NCBI RefSeq assembly: GCF_007859715.1 | Contig: NZ_SJPG01000001.1 | Span: 6,342,001 to 6,406,000, forward strand | DNA length: 64,000 nucleotides | Direction: 5' to 3' | Origin: Rubinisphaera italica | GTDB lineage: Bacteria > Planctomycetota > Planctomycetia > Planctomycetales > Planctomycetaceae | The notes under the pieces: generated by a model | Database searches by the model: none | The model's input: the letters and a program-made list of their open reading frames with translations, nothing else | Told to the model about the DNA's origin: nothing | Made by a program: the position numbers and the translations under genes | Shown: positions 56,833 to 64,000 of the stretch, piece after piece | Layout: each line of letters begins with the position of its first letter | Numbering within the stretch: the stretch's first letter is position 1

Positions 56833-58233
56833 TTAAAGTTTGTCGCCTTTGCGGCGTCCACCGCCCTGGTCGCTGGGGCGACTTACGATGTTGTTCAAGA
56901 AGCCTTCACCTTTGACGAGTTTGCCCGCAAGGATATCTTCTTCGGTAATCTTCGACAAAAATATGGTGTGCTGGCCGATCTCGCCTCGCCCTTGGTCATA
57001 GACGATGTATATGGCCCCGTCTTTATTGAGGGTAGCCGACGGGTAACTGATTTGCCCCTCATCGCATAACAGCATTTTATGTGTAAAGGTTTTGCCGTCA
57101 TCGTCACTTAAATAGGCCGTCATGCGGGTACGTGGAGTCTTATGTTTTTCAAGCTCGCGTTCTTTACCGTTCTCGTCGGTGTAGTAGTATATTTTCTTGT
57201 CGTTTTCCCGTTTCATCTGGACGTCGTTTGCAACTAACAATACTTTGCCCGAAGGGAGTGTTTTGAGTATGCACTTTGTGTTGATCGAAAACTGCATCGG
57301 GTAGTAGCCGCCCAGTTTCCAGGATTTGCCGCCGTCGAAGGATTCGGCAAATTTCTGCCCTCTGCGGGCGCGATAGAAGGTGAAGAGGCTGCCATCTTTT
57401 CGGATGATGGGCATTTGCTCCGCAAATACCGCGTCGTTATCCACGGGGAATTCGGAAACAAATATCGGCTTGCCGTTAACGTCTTCTTTTAAAAAGCGAA
57501 TTCTCACCTTGTCGGGAATGCCGACAAACTTAAAGTCGTCCATCGAGCGCATAATCGTGCCGTCAGCGAAAATTAGCGGTTTCATGACGGAGATGTTTTT
57601 GTTTCCCAGCAGACGCGGTGCAGTCCAGGCGGTGTGTTCATTTTCTGGGTCGAGCATAGTGAATTCCCACGCAGAGGAAGCGAATTCGTCCTGGCCTTTG
57701 AAATCTATGTTTCTAAGACCGATGAATCGGATATTCCCCTGGGGATCTTTCCACAACATTGGGTCTGATGCTCCTCCCCCAAGGAGTTCGCTCGGGTCGA
57801 AGACAAAGACTTCTTTCCATGTTTTGCCACCGTCTGCGGAGGTTGAAATAACCGAGAATTGATCTTTGTGGTAAGGTGCTCGTTCGGCTTGGATGTTAGA
57901 ACCGAACCAAGTTGCCCAGAGTCTACCACCCTCGGAGATTTCTACCTGCGGGCAGCCTTGAAAGATCCTCAGATTGATACGGTGCTTGTGGTAGGGTGGT
58001 TGTCCTTTGTAATTGATTTTGATCAGAGACGGTGGCGTCTTTCCAGTAATTCCGTAGGGGAAATTTTGCGACACATCTTCGGGGGACGGCATTGTCGTGT
58101 CGCCCAATACGGATGCCGGGTCCACCGTTTGGGCGTATAGAGACGGAGTGAAACTCGGCAGCAGGCTGACGACGAGCCCACATGCTATCAAGGCTGCAGC
58201 CGCCTGGCGAACAAACTGAACTTGGTTCGGCAT
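56833..58233 (-). CDS. Exported BNR-repeat sialidase-like protein
   Basis: 466 residues. Signal peptide about 1-34 (ending LYAQT). The body is a six-bladed propeller with Asp-box signatures STSADGGKTWKEVF, ESFDGGKSWKLGG and YLSDDDGKTF, and the ISYPSATLNKDGAIYIVYD blade. The family includes exo-sialidases and glycan-binding BNR proteins. No clear catalytic Asp/Glu/Tyr set could be assigned, so it may bind or cleave. The C-terminus GGGRRKGDKL is basic. It faces the accessory island on its right. Confidence 0.85.
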   Translation of the reverse strand: MPNQVQFVRQAAAALIACGLVVSLLPSFTPSLYAQTVDPASVLGDTTMPSPEDVSQNFPYGITGKTPPSLIKINYKGQPPYHKHRINLRIFQGCPQVEISEGGRLWATWFGSNIQAERAPYHKDQFSVISTSADGGKTWKEVFVFDPSELLGGGASDPMLWKDPQGNIRFIGLRNIDFKGQDEFASSAWEFTMLDPENEHTAWTAPRLLGNKNISVMKPLIFADGTIMRSMDDFKFVGIPDKVRIRFLKEDVNGKPIFVSEFPVDNDAVFAEQMPIIRKDGSLFTFYRARRGQKFAESFDGGKSWKLGGYYPMQFSINTKCILKTLPSGKVLLVANDVQMKRENDKKIYYYTDENGKERELEKHKTPRTRMTAYLSDDDGKTFTHKMLLCDEGQISYPSATLNKDGAIYIVYDQGRGEIGQHTIFLSKITEEDILAGKLVKGEGFLNNIVSRPSDQGGGRRKGDKL

Positions 58234-58751
58234 CGTTGTCTATTTCCTTTTCTTTGATTCTTAGCTATCAACGAGAGTACAATCAGGAGAGTCTGGTCAA
58301 GTATCTGTGCAAGTGAGGGGACATTTTAGCACGTCCTCCCTGTACCCGCCCGCATAACAAACCGCAACAGACTCATGCCGCACAAAGCAGTCTACATAAT
58401 CATGAGGAAAGTTGTTGTAAAAGGTGTCGTAACTAAAGACAAGGAAACAGGTTGGAATCATGACGCCACCTTATATGTTTCTTGCGCGGATACTTGCCGT
58501 CAGGAGCACTCTGTCGACATGTCCCCACAGTTGTCGCATACGGTTGTCTCACCGCTCAGCTTCCCGCTTATCTGTCCCGAGTCGGAATGTGTGCTGAACC
58601 CGACCCTCTATGCCGTTCAGCTTCCTACCCAACTGGCTGGTACAGTGTCCTTGTTTGTCCGGCTTCGAGAACCGCCCCCGCACGAGCCGCATTTCGGATG
58701 CTTTTATTGCCCCAGCGATAATGGAGTCTTAACCCGCAAGTCCAATAAAAT
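58234..58751. other. 518-bp spacer at the left edge of the accessory region
   Basis: A 136-codon open frame at 58375-58785 has no family, an irregular composition (SPLSFPLICPESECVLNP) and ends in the terminator-like module, so I do not call it. GC rises from here rightwards. Confidence 0.35.
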
Positions 58752-58799
58752 AGCCACTTACAACAAAGTGCAAGTGGCTGTTTGAGTTTAGGCGGGGGG
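58752..58799. repeat. Hairpin plus AGGCGGGGGG module, copy A
   Basis: AGCCACTT...AAGTGGCT hairpin, GTTT, then AGGCGGGGGG. Copy B lies at 60121-60168. Read on the minus strand it gives CCCCCCGCC followed by a hairpin, which resembles the 3' end of a tmRNA (ssrA) gene plus its terminator. Confidence 0.65.
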
Positions 58800-59112
58800 A
58801 AGTTAACTTTCACAATTTGGCGGCAATGCCACCGGCGCGTAAACCTCGTTCGCAGCAGGGACTTGCGTCCGACGAAGCCCGATTCGCTAAACGCGGCGAA
58901 AGGCTCCCTGTCCGACCAATGCAGCTTGGTCTATCCGACCACATCGGACGCCCCAAGCGTCGTTTGAACGCGTAGACAGCAGCAGGTCCATCGATGCAGC
59001 GGCAAGTTGCGAATGGGTGATTGTATCGCTAATGTTGACTTGGCACGGAAGCTCAATTTGCGAGACATCTCGGATGGCCGTCACACCAATCAGTCGGAGA
59101 TTCGTATTACTC

Positions 59113-59991
59113 ATGGCAACTCAGCGCAGCATACTCGTCTTGATCGCCAGCAGTCTCCTCGCGTGTTTGGCCGATCAAAGGGCGAACGGGCAACCTCCAA
59201 ACGATGCTCATTTTCGCAGTCGGCTCAACTCTCTCGAATCCAATCCAGACGACCACCCAGTCTTTCTACTAAGGCTGCTCAAATTCAAGGGTGATACGGA
59301 CATTGAGGCTTTTCAGAAGTACCTCAACGTTTCGGTTGCCCGAATCCGCGAATTGGGCGGGGTGGTCATCTTTTACGGAAAAGCGAAGCCAATCGAGTAC
59401 GACTTCAGCGGCTCAAAAAAAGTGTTTGGGTTTCGTCCATGTCCTTGGGATCGCATTTTGATTGAGCGATACCGCTCGCGTAAGGATGTTCTTAGACTTG
59501 CCAAGTCAGAGGACTATCGCACGGCGACAAAGGCCCTCCAAGACATTGTTGAGAAGACTGTCGTCTACGCGCTCAACGGGTCGCCGTGGTCGGGAGGAAA
59601 GAAACGTAGTCCCGCCGATACCATGACAGGCCCGCCCGAGCCTCCTAGTCCGAATGAGGCGGTCTATATGCTGAACCTTTTGAAGTTCAAACCCGGCGGC
59701 GAAAAAATCTACCTTGAAAAATACGCCAAAGTCGTCGCGCCCCTCATCAAGGGCACACACAACGGCAAAGTCATTTGCCACTTCAAACCCGAACAAGTAC
59801 TCGTCGGTGACGAAGGATACGATCGAGTAATCCTCGTGATGTATCCGTCCGCCAAGGCATTTACGGACATGCTTCAGAGCGATGTGTATCAGGAGGTCTC
59901 TGGACATCGAGCTGATGCGATCAGCCTCGGTCATTTGTACGGGTTTTCTAATGAGGCTGCAGAACTGAAAAAACTGGAGCAGAAACGATGA
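59113..59991 (+). CDS. DUF1330-like duplicated ABM-domain lipoprotein
   Basis: 292 residues from the ATG at 59113 (GGAG upstream); the in-frame extension to 59017 was rejected. LLAC at about residues 16-19 forms a lipobox. The mature part holds two related halves: DHPVFLLRLLKFKGDTDIEAFQKYLNV...IRELGGVVIFYGK... and NEAVYMLNLLKFKPGGEKIYLEKYAKV...HNGKVICHFKPEQVLVG, each ending with a (W/Y)DRxI(L)xxYxS segment. These are DUF1330/ABM-type alpha-beta dimers fused in tandem. The gene lies between modules A and B. Confidence 0.75.
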   Translation: MATQRSILVLIASSLLACLADQRANGQPPNDAHFRSRLNSLESNPDDHPVFLLRLLKFKGDTDIEAFQKYLNVSVARIRELGGVVIFYGKAKPIEYDFSGSKKVFGFRPCPWDRILIERYRSRKDVLRLAKSEDYRTATKALQDIVEKTVVYALNGSPWSGGKKRSPADTMTGPPEPPSPNEAVYMLNLLKFKPGGEKIYLEKYAKVVAPLIKGTHNGKVICHFKPEQVLVGDEGYDRVILVMYPSAKAFTDMLQSDVYQEVSGHRADAISLGHLYGFSNEAAELKKLEQKR

Positions 59992-60120
59992 CGGTGCGTG
60001 GTCGGATAAGCAATCGATCAAGGTCGGATTGAGGAAGCATCAGGCTATTTCTGTACCTGGATAGCCGCATTTCGGAACTACTGGCTGTCCCGTACTTATT
60101 GACGGAAGCTCAATGAAAAC

Positions 60121-60147
60121 AGCCACTTGCGACTTTTGCAAGTGGCT
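60121..60147 (+). terminator. Terminator of the DUF1330-like gene
   Basis: AGCCACTTGC and its exact complement with a seven-base loop, followed by GTTTTAGAT. It starts about 130 bp after the stop and is part of module B. Confidence 0.75.
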
Positions 60148-60168
60148 GTTTTAGATGGAGGCGGGGGG
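60121..60168. repeat. Hairpin plus AGGCGGGGGG module, copy B
   Basis: Same order as copy A at 58752-58799. On the minus strand it reads CCCCCCGCCTCCA, eight bases, then the hairpin; the first part matches the 3' acceptor/T-arm edge of tmRNA genes. No complete tmRNA is in the window. Confidence 0.65.
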
Positions 60169-60253
60169 CTTGCACTTTCCGAAATCGGACACAATCCGCA
60201 CACCGATGCTAACCGACATTACTGCAAGGCTTTAGGTCAAAACGAACACAAAT

Positions 60254-60320
60254 CTTACACCGAAAAAAGTGCCGCTTATCAGAAAAAAGACGCTGAGTTA
60301 TCAGAAAAAAGCCGGTATCA
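60254..60320. repeat. Three tandem iteron-like units of 21-23 bp
   Basis: 60254-60274 (CTTACACCGAAAAAAGTGCC), 60275-60297 (CTTATCAGAAAAAAGACG) and 60298-60320 (TTATCAGAAAAAAGCCGG) share TTA, a short C, A-rich core and a G/C end. Upstream of the regulator operon. Confidence 0.7.
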
Positions 60321-60321
60321 C

Positions 60322-60358
60322 GAAAGGGGTTCGAGGCACATCGCCTCGAACCCCTTTC
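60322..60358. repeat. 16-bp perfect hairpin
   Basis: GAAAGGGGTTCGAGGC pairs with its complement at 60343-60358 across a five-base loop. It follows the iterons directly. On the minus strand it precedes TTTTTT, so it may terminate antisense transcription. Confidence 0.85.
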
Positions 60359-60402
60359 ACGGATCTCTGTTAGCTTGAAGTTGGCAATCCTGTGTCCGGC
60401 AG

Positions 60403-60459
60403 AAGTTCGCTTTTCACGAACTTTCGGCTTGTCCGAACACTCTTATCCAAGAGTTCGGA
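60403..60459. repeat. Two shorter hairpins
   Basis: AAGTTCG/CGAACTT (60403-60423) and TCCGAA..CTCTT with AAGAG..TTCGGA (60432-60459, two-base bulge). Confidence 0.65.
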
Positions 60460-60564
60460 TAAGCACTTTGCGTCTCGCCATCGCTTGGGGTGAGAACCCT
60501 GCTGTGGAGGGATCACGCTCCTTGTACCCCAAGCAGTACCTGACCTCTTTCACAAATTCGAGTT

Positions 60565-60605
60565 GCAACTTTCAATTGAACGTGCTACCTTTAATTGAAA
60601 GTTGC
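60565..60605. promoter_or_regulatory. 13-bp dyad just upstream of the regulator start (possible operator)
   Basis: GCAACTTTCAATT (60565-60577) and its complement (60593-60605). It lies 29-69 bases before the TTG start. AbiEi antitoxins are known to repress their own promoter at inverted repeats, so this is a good operator candidate. Confidence 0.6.
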
Positions 60606-60633
60606 ACTTGAATTCAAAGGGGGGGGCTTCTCG

Positions 60634-61734
60634 TTGGCTGAAATCCAAGACGAAAATTGGTTAGCGGAATTCTCGCCTCACGAAGACGGGAAGATCGACT
60701 ACCTGAGCACCGATGGCACAGTTGCTATTGAAGTTCAGCGTTCGCTCGCCAGCAGCCGTGGGCTGCACTCTGCTGTGATGCGATTGGCGATGTTTCTGTC
60801 GGAGAGCGAGCGGGTAAAACGTGGAATTCTTGTGCTTCACCGCCCTCGAATGTCAACACGCCGGATCATGGATGAATGGTCCCAATCCAAGACGGTTCTT
60901 TCGCCATCAATCGCTAATCGATTTTCAGTTGTCGCCGTTGATGGGCGGGAAGCTTGGTTTTCGGATGAAGATGCACTGACAAAACGCATCGCCCGATTGC
61001 TGGAATCGACTAGCCCTACCGAAGAACCCACCAGAAAGAATGTGTATCCGGTCAAGCAACGTCCCGGTCAGAAGTTCTACGAGATCCTAAAAGTGTTGCT
61101 CCTGCATTGGCTTCAACACGATGGCCCAATCGCACTTGGCAGGTTGGGGGATGAAGTCGGCTGTAGTTATCCCACCATTCGAGAAGCTCTTGAACGAAAG
61201 TCACTCGCTGGGTCTATCAAGTCTCACTCGAACCGTTCGGTAGAGCTTGCAGTGTTTCCCAAAGATGCATGGAACGAGTTAGTCGCTCTGTCGGGAGAAA
61301 TGCGAGCTTCGTTTCGATTTCGCAATCGAGCAAATGGAAAGTCGGATGTCGATGGTCTGTTAAAACGGTTGCGGAAGCAATCAAACCTTCCCGTCGCAAT
61401 CAGTGGTGTGCTCGCCGCCAGATATTGGCACCCGCATTTCGATTTGAATGGAACGCCTCGACTGGACTTACTCTACCACGCCCCAAACGGTGAGGCAGAT
61501 CTCGGATTTGTCAGAAAACTTGATCCCGCACTTGTTTTAGATGACGGAATCGAAAACTCACCGTCATTGGTCGTCCACGCTCTCGTGCGAAACGAAAAAC
61601 TCATTACGGACACATCCGATGCGACCTTCCCCTTCGCTGATCCGATTGAGACCGTACTCGACCTCAGCGAGATGAGCCTTGGTGTGCAGGCGGATCAACT
61701 CATTAACTACCTACGACATGAAGCGAGGCTCTGA
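60634..61734 (+). CDS. Winged-helix regulator, AbiEi-like, with extra N-terminal domain
   Basis: 366 residues. TTG start at 60634, with GGGGGGGG some ten bases upstream; another TTG at 60595 lies inside the dyad. N-terminal domain (1-130) includes KIDYLSTDGTVAIEVQRSLAS, a D-x-E-x-Q pattern reminiscent of, but not diagnostic for, a PD-(D/E)xK nuclease fold. Residues about 135-200 form a winged helix (LGRLGDEVGCSYPTIREALE). The C-terminal half (FRNRANGKSDVDGLLKRLR, ISGVLAARYWHPHF, then PIETVLDL) resembles AbiEi-type antitoxins. It likely represses the operon. TGATG overlaps the next gene. Confidence 0.65.
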   Translation: MAEIQDENWLAEFSPHEDGKIDYLSTDGTVAIEVQRSLASSRGLHSAVMRLAMFLSESERVKRGILVLHRPRMSTRRIMDEWSQSKTVLSPSIANRFSVVAVDGREAWFSDEDALTKRIARLLESTSPTEEPTRKNVYPVKQRPGQKFYEILKVLLLHWLQHDGPIALGRLGDEVGCSYPTIREALERKSLAGSIKSHSNRSVELAVFPKDAWNELVALSGEMRASFRFRNRANGKSDVDGLLKRLRKQSNLPVAISGVLAARYWHPHFDLNGTPRLDLLYHAPNGEADLGFVRKLDPALVLDDGIENSPSLVVHALVRNEKLITDTSDATFPFADPIETVLDLSEMSLGVQADQLINYLRHEARL

Positions 61735-62627
61735 TGAACAAACTCGATCCCCAAAAGCTCTTCACTCAGATCGCCGAAGATGTTCCCAGCGAATTACATC
61801 AGCACTTATTCGTTACAGGGAGTTTGGCTGCGGCGTACCACTACCGAACGGAATTGATGGGTCAGGCGATCAACACCAAGGATGCCGACTTAGTGATCCA
61901 TCCAGCCGGGCACGTCGAATCGTGTCGTGAGATGACGGAGAAACTGCTTGGGACTGGATGGAGAAAAACGGACGCTTGTTTTCCAATGGAAAGGCAAGAA
62001 CCAGTGGATGACTTGCGTGCGATCCGGCTCTTGCCGCCAACTTCGGACGAGTATTTCATTGAGTTTCTGAACATCCCAGAACAAGATCAGATAGAGGCAA
62101 AAAAATGGATTCCGATCCAAATGTCGGACGGATGGTATGGGTTGCCGAGTTTTCGTTTCTTGGGCGTTGTCTCGATTGGAAGACTCCGGTCTGAAATGGG
62201 ACTCGAATATGCAGCACCATCAATGATGGCTCTAACCAATTTGCTTTCGCATCCCGAAGTTGGCAAAAGCAGAATTGAATCAGGATCGATGACAGGAACT
62301 CTTCGATCTGCCAAAGATCTCGGACGGGTGATAGCCCTTGCTCGCCTTGCAGGACGAGACGAAGTTGAGTCGTGGCAAGAACCGTGGTTTGATGCGGTTA
62401 AGCAATGCTTTCCATCAGGCTGGAAGGAATTGACGGTAAAAATTGGCAGAGGTCTTGAAGAGTTGCTAGGCGATGCAAACGCACTTCAAGAAGCTCAACG
62501 GACCACCGACATCGGTATTCTGAATGGCATGAACGTCACAGTGGATGAACTCCGAGCAGAAGGCGAGAGGTTGATTGTTGATCTGATTGAACCACTCAGA
62601 GAAATGGCAAACGATGGCATCGAATAA
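61734..62627 (+). CDS. MNT/AbiEii-like nucleotidyltransferase
   Basis: 297 residues. ATG overlaps the regulator's stop (TGATG), so translation is coupled. G29-S30 of TGSLAAAYHYRTE, D50 and D52 of KDADLVIHP, and E110 of YFIEFLN make the three-carboxylate set of a polymerase-beta type nucleotidyltransferase, with a helical C-terminal domain (about 170-297). AbiEii toxins use this fold, and MNT toxins of the HEPN/MNT group AMPylate partners. It would add a nucleotide to a tRNA, protein or ligand; target unknown. No HEPN gene is adjacent. Confidence 0.72.
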   Translation: MNKLDPQKLFTQIAEDVPSELHQHLFVTGSLAAAYHYRTELMGQAINTKDADLVIHPAGHVESCREMTEKLLGTGWRKTDACFPMERQEPVDDLRAIRLLPPTSDEYFIEFLNIPEQDQIEAKKWIPIQMSDGWYGLPSFRFLGVVSIGRLRSEMGLEYAAPSMMALTNLLSHPEVGKSRIESGSMTGTLRSAKDLGRVIALARLAGRDEVESWQEPWFDAVKQCFPSGWKELTVKIGRGLEELLGDANALQEAQRTTDIGILNGMNVTVDELRAEGERLIVDLIEPLREMANDGIE

Positions 62628-62865
62628 CAAGCGGAATGCGAATTCGTTGGATGAGCGTTTCCCAGCCATTGCAGCTTGGATTCAGCACGGATGGATTGAA
62701 ATCGGCGACCAAGAATGGACTCGCTCCTCTGCTGTGGCTCAAGATTGTGGCGGAATGGTCTACGAAGAGACTGGAAGCAACAAGACTTTGACCGAATGTC
62801 TCGAATCGCTTGAGCGTGGGCTTCGGAAGCACATGAAGGAACGGTGGGGCGACGAGTTTGAATAG
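62614..62865 (+). CDS. Small protein of the operon, family seen in planctomycetes
   Basis: 83 residues from the ATG at 62614, overlapping the nucleotidyltransferase gene by 14 bases; a TTG nine codons upstream is less likely. ANSLDERFPAIAAWIQHGWIEIGDQEWTRSSAVAQD and GGMVYEETGSNKTLTECLESLE form a compact domain with several tryptophans. I recognise the general pattern as a small planctomycete hypothetical family. It is the third member of the operon, so a partner or regulator role is inferred. Confidence 0.65.
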   Translation: MASNNKRNANSLDERFPAIAAWIQHGWIEIGDQEWTRSSAVAQDCGGMVYEETGSNKTLTECLESLERGLRKHMKERWGDEFE

Positions 62866-62866
62866 C

Positions 62867-64000
62867 TCAGTATCGCTCAATCCGCCCGACGACCTGACCG
62901 GCAGCGTTTACGATTTGATTGTCTCGGATCGTTACACGGTCATCAACGATGAGTAAGAGTCTTTCATCGAACTCAAGTTCCCCCGGCTCAAACTCGCCTG
63001 TGTACCGCTCGCCAGTCGAAACCCGCACTGACCGGATCTGTCCTCGATAGAAGCTGATCAAGTTGTCCTGACCGACATTCCCGATGACGAAAGGCGTTTT
63101 GCCTCCCGGCTTCGAACCGGGGGCTGTTTCGACAAGTTTGCCGTTCAAATAGAGCCGAGTATCGTCTTCGGAAAAAACAGCAGCCACATGCGACCAGTGA
63201 TTTGGTGGAACGGCGGCAGTCGAGTTCACCATCCCTTCGATGTACTCCAACGAAAGCATCGAGCCGCAAATTGCGATACCCAAACCATATTCACCGGGAA
63301 TGTCGCTACCGATGATGAATTGGCAATTCTCGTCTCGATAAGGATCAGGCTTGATCCATGCTTCAAGGGTGACTGGTAGCGTGAGTTCGACGTTGGTGAC
63401 GATCCTTGTGCGACCATCGAAGTGGAGCACGCCGTCTCTGACCAGTTCGTGGTCAGATTGACGAGTGGAGAGAATGAAACCTGCGACCAGAGCGACAACC
63501 GCAACGAGACCGAAAATCGCCCATAGCCATCTTCGACGATCTGGCTTCGATGTACTGAGCCACGCTCGTAGTTCATTTGCCAGTTCCAGTGCCGTTTGAT
63601 GACGATCACCGGGATGCTTCGACAATGCCTTCGTACAGATCGTGTCGAGTGTTTCAGGAAGCGACGGATCAACTTCCCTGAGTCGCTTGGGTTGGCGAAA
63701 GAGAATCTGTTCTCGTAGTTCTTGTTTGTCTTTCGCTGGAAACGGTGAAGCACCTGACAGAAGTTCAAATAGCACGACTCCAAGAGCGTGAACATCACAT
63801 CGACCATCGAGAAGCTGCGTTTCATTGGAGACCTGTTCTGGTGACATATACGCAAGCGTTCCCGACGACAACGCTCGCCCTTTCTCCAACTCGTCCAACG
63901 TGCAAGCCACTCCAAAATCAGCGATTAACGGCTTGCCATCCACATCGATCAGAATGTTTTCTGGTTTGATGTCCCGATGAAAACAACCTTTCTCGTGAGC
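62867..64000 (-). CDS. Ser/Thr protein kinase with transmembrane helix and LamG-like domain (5' end cut by the window)
   Basis: 377 residues visible; the N-lobe lies beyond the window. Catalytic loop [11 protein letters not shown] (IADFGVA), activation segment [12 protein letters not shown], and APE-like region are present, so the kinase domain is active by sequence. A transmembrane helix (about 175-195, [20 protein letters not shown]) precedes an extracytoplasmic LamG/concanavalin domain ([53 protein letters not shown]). A Hanks-type receptor kinase in which the sensor domain could bind a glycan. Its gene overlaps no other; it converges on the three-gene operon. Confidence 0.88.
   Translation of the reverse strand, partial: AHEKGCFHRDIKPENILIDVDGKPLIADFGVACTLDELEKGRALSSGTLAYMSPEQVSNETQLLDGRCDVHALGVVLFELLSGASPFPAKDKQELREQILFRQPKRLREVDPSLPETLDTICTKALSKHPGDRHQTALELANELRAWLSTSKPDRRRWLWAIFGLVAVVALVAGFILSTRQSDHELVRDGVLHFDGRTRIVTNVELTLPVTLEAWIKPDPYRDENCQFIIGSDIPGEYGLGIAICGSMLSLEYIEGMVNSTAAVPPNHWSHVAAVFSEDDTRLYLNGKLVETAPGSKPGGKTPFVIGNVGQDNLISFYRGQIRSVRVSTGERYTGEFEPGELEFDERLLLIVDDRVTIRDNQIVNAAGQVVGRIERY

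Noticed and set aside
58375..58785. 136-residue ORF right of the sialidase-like gene
   Set aside because: Unnatural composition, no ribosome-binding site and it runs into the terminator module.
58752..60168. Integron attC sites
   Set aside because: Hairpins lack the conserved GTTRRRY/RYYYAAC boxes, and no integron integrase is seen.
60254..60320. Plasmid replication origin from iterons
   Set aside because: No rep gene or DnaA box is adjacent; the units are imperfect and only three.
60322..60358. tRNA-like TTCGA motif
   Set aside because: It is part of a perfect hairpin; no cloverleaf can be drawn around it.

Overview
The window reads as chromosome from a planctomycete (class Planctomycetia, order Planctomycetales; genus not determinable from sequence alone). 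The evidence is the gene families: a DUF1501 secreted protein, a giant PVC-type CxxCH heme protein, a DUF1559 pseudopilin-like protein with a small lipoprotein behind it, DUF1571 and DUF1080 proteins, two formylglycine-type sulfatases, a BNR sialidase-like protein, PQQ and NHL beta-propellers, and a Ser/Thr kinase with an exported sensor domain. Genes are loosely packed, mostly monocistronic, on both strands, and separated by spacers rich in palindromic repeats. No tRNA, rRNA, CRISPR array or insertion-sequence transposase was seen.

Layout. 1-8.3 kb: the 3'-truncated end of a DNA methyltransferase, an NHL propeller protein, a small HEAGH metallopeptidase, a neutral-ceramidase-like enzyme, an exported unknown and a Y-family polymerase. 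6.9-13.1 kb: divergent DUF1501 and CxxCH heme genes, then two tandem small exported paralogues. 13.6-17.4 kb: a DUF1571 protein and an AlgI/AlgJ-type acyltransferase pair for acetylating an exported polymer. 18-28.7 kb: one long minus-strand chemotaxis locus (HD-GYP-like, CheX, CheY, STAS, CheA-REC, CheW, soluble PAS-MCP, CheB, CheR). 29.4-45 kb: ComM-like ATPase, an orphan small gene, a PQQ propeller, pyruvate carboxylase, sulfatase, an Arg/Ser/Gly repeat protein, a sugar-lactone oxidase and pyruvate phosphate dikinase. Pyruvate carboxylase and the dikinase both act at the PEP/pyruvate/oxaloacetate node. 45-58.2 kb: an SASA esterase, small membrane proteins, exported unknowns, DUF1080, pseudopilin plus lipoprotein, a sulfatase and a sialidase-like protein, consistent with breakdown of sulfated, acetylated polysaccharides.

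58.3-64 kb looks like an accessory island. Two copies of a module that resembles the 3' tip of a tmRNA gene plus its terminator (58752-58799 and 60121-60168) bracket a DUF1330-like lipoprotein gene. To the right lies an unusual non-coding tract of iteron-like repeats and hairpins. It leads into a tightly coupled three-gene operon: a winged-helix, AbiEi-like regulator with an extra N-terminal domain; a MNT/AbiEii-like nucleotidyltransferase; and a small protein. I consider this operon the best candidate for an undescribed toxin-antitoxin or defence module here. The window ends inside a Ser/Thr kinase with a LamG-type C-terminal domain.

At least four dispersed repeat families were found by eye: R1 (palindromic, three copies), R2 (about 107 bp, four copies, two of them fused to a second unit R2b), R3 (one 140-bp element with perfect 22-bp terminal inverted repeats) and R4 (58 bp, two copies). 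One R2 copy supplies the stop codon of the DUF1571 gene.
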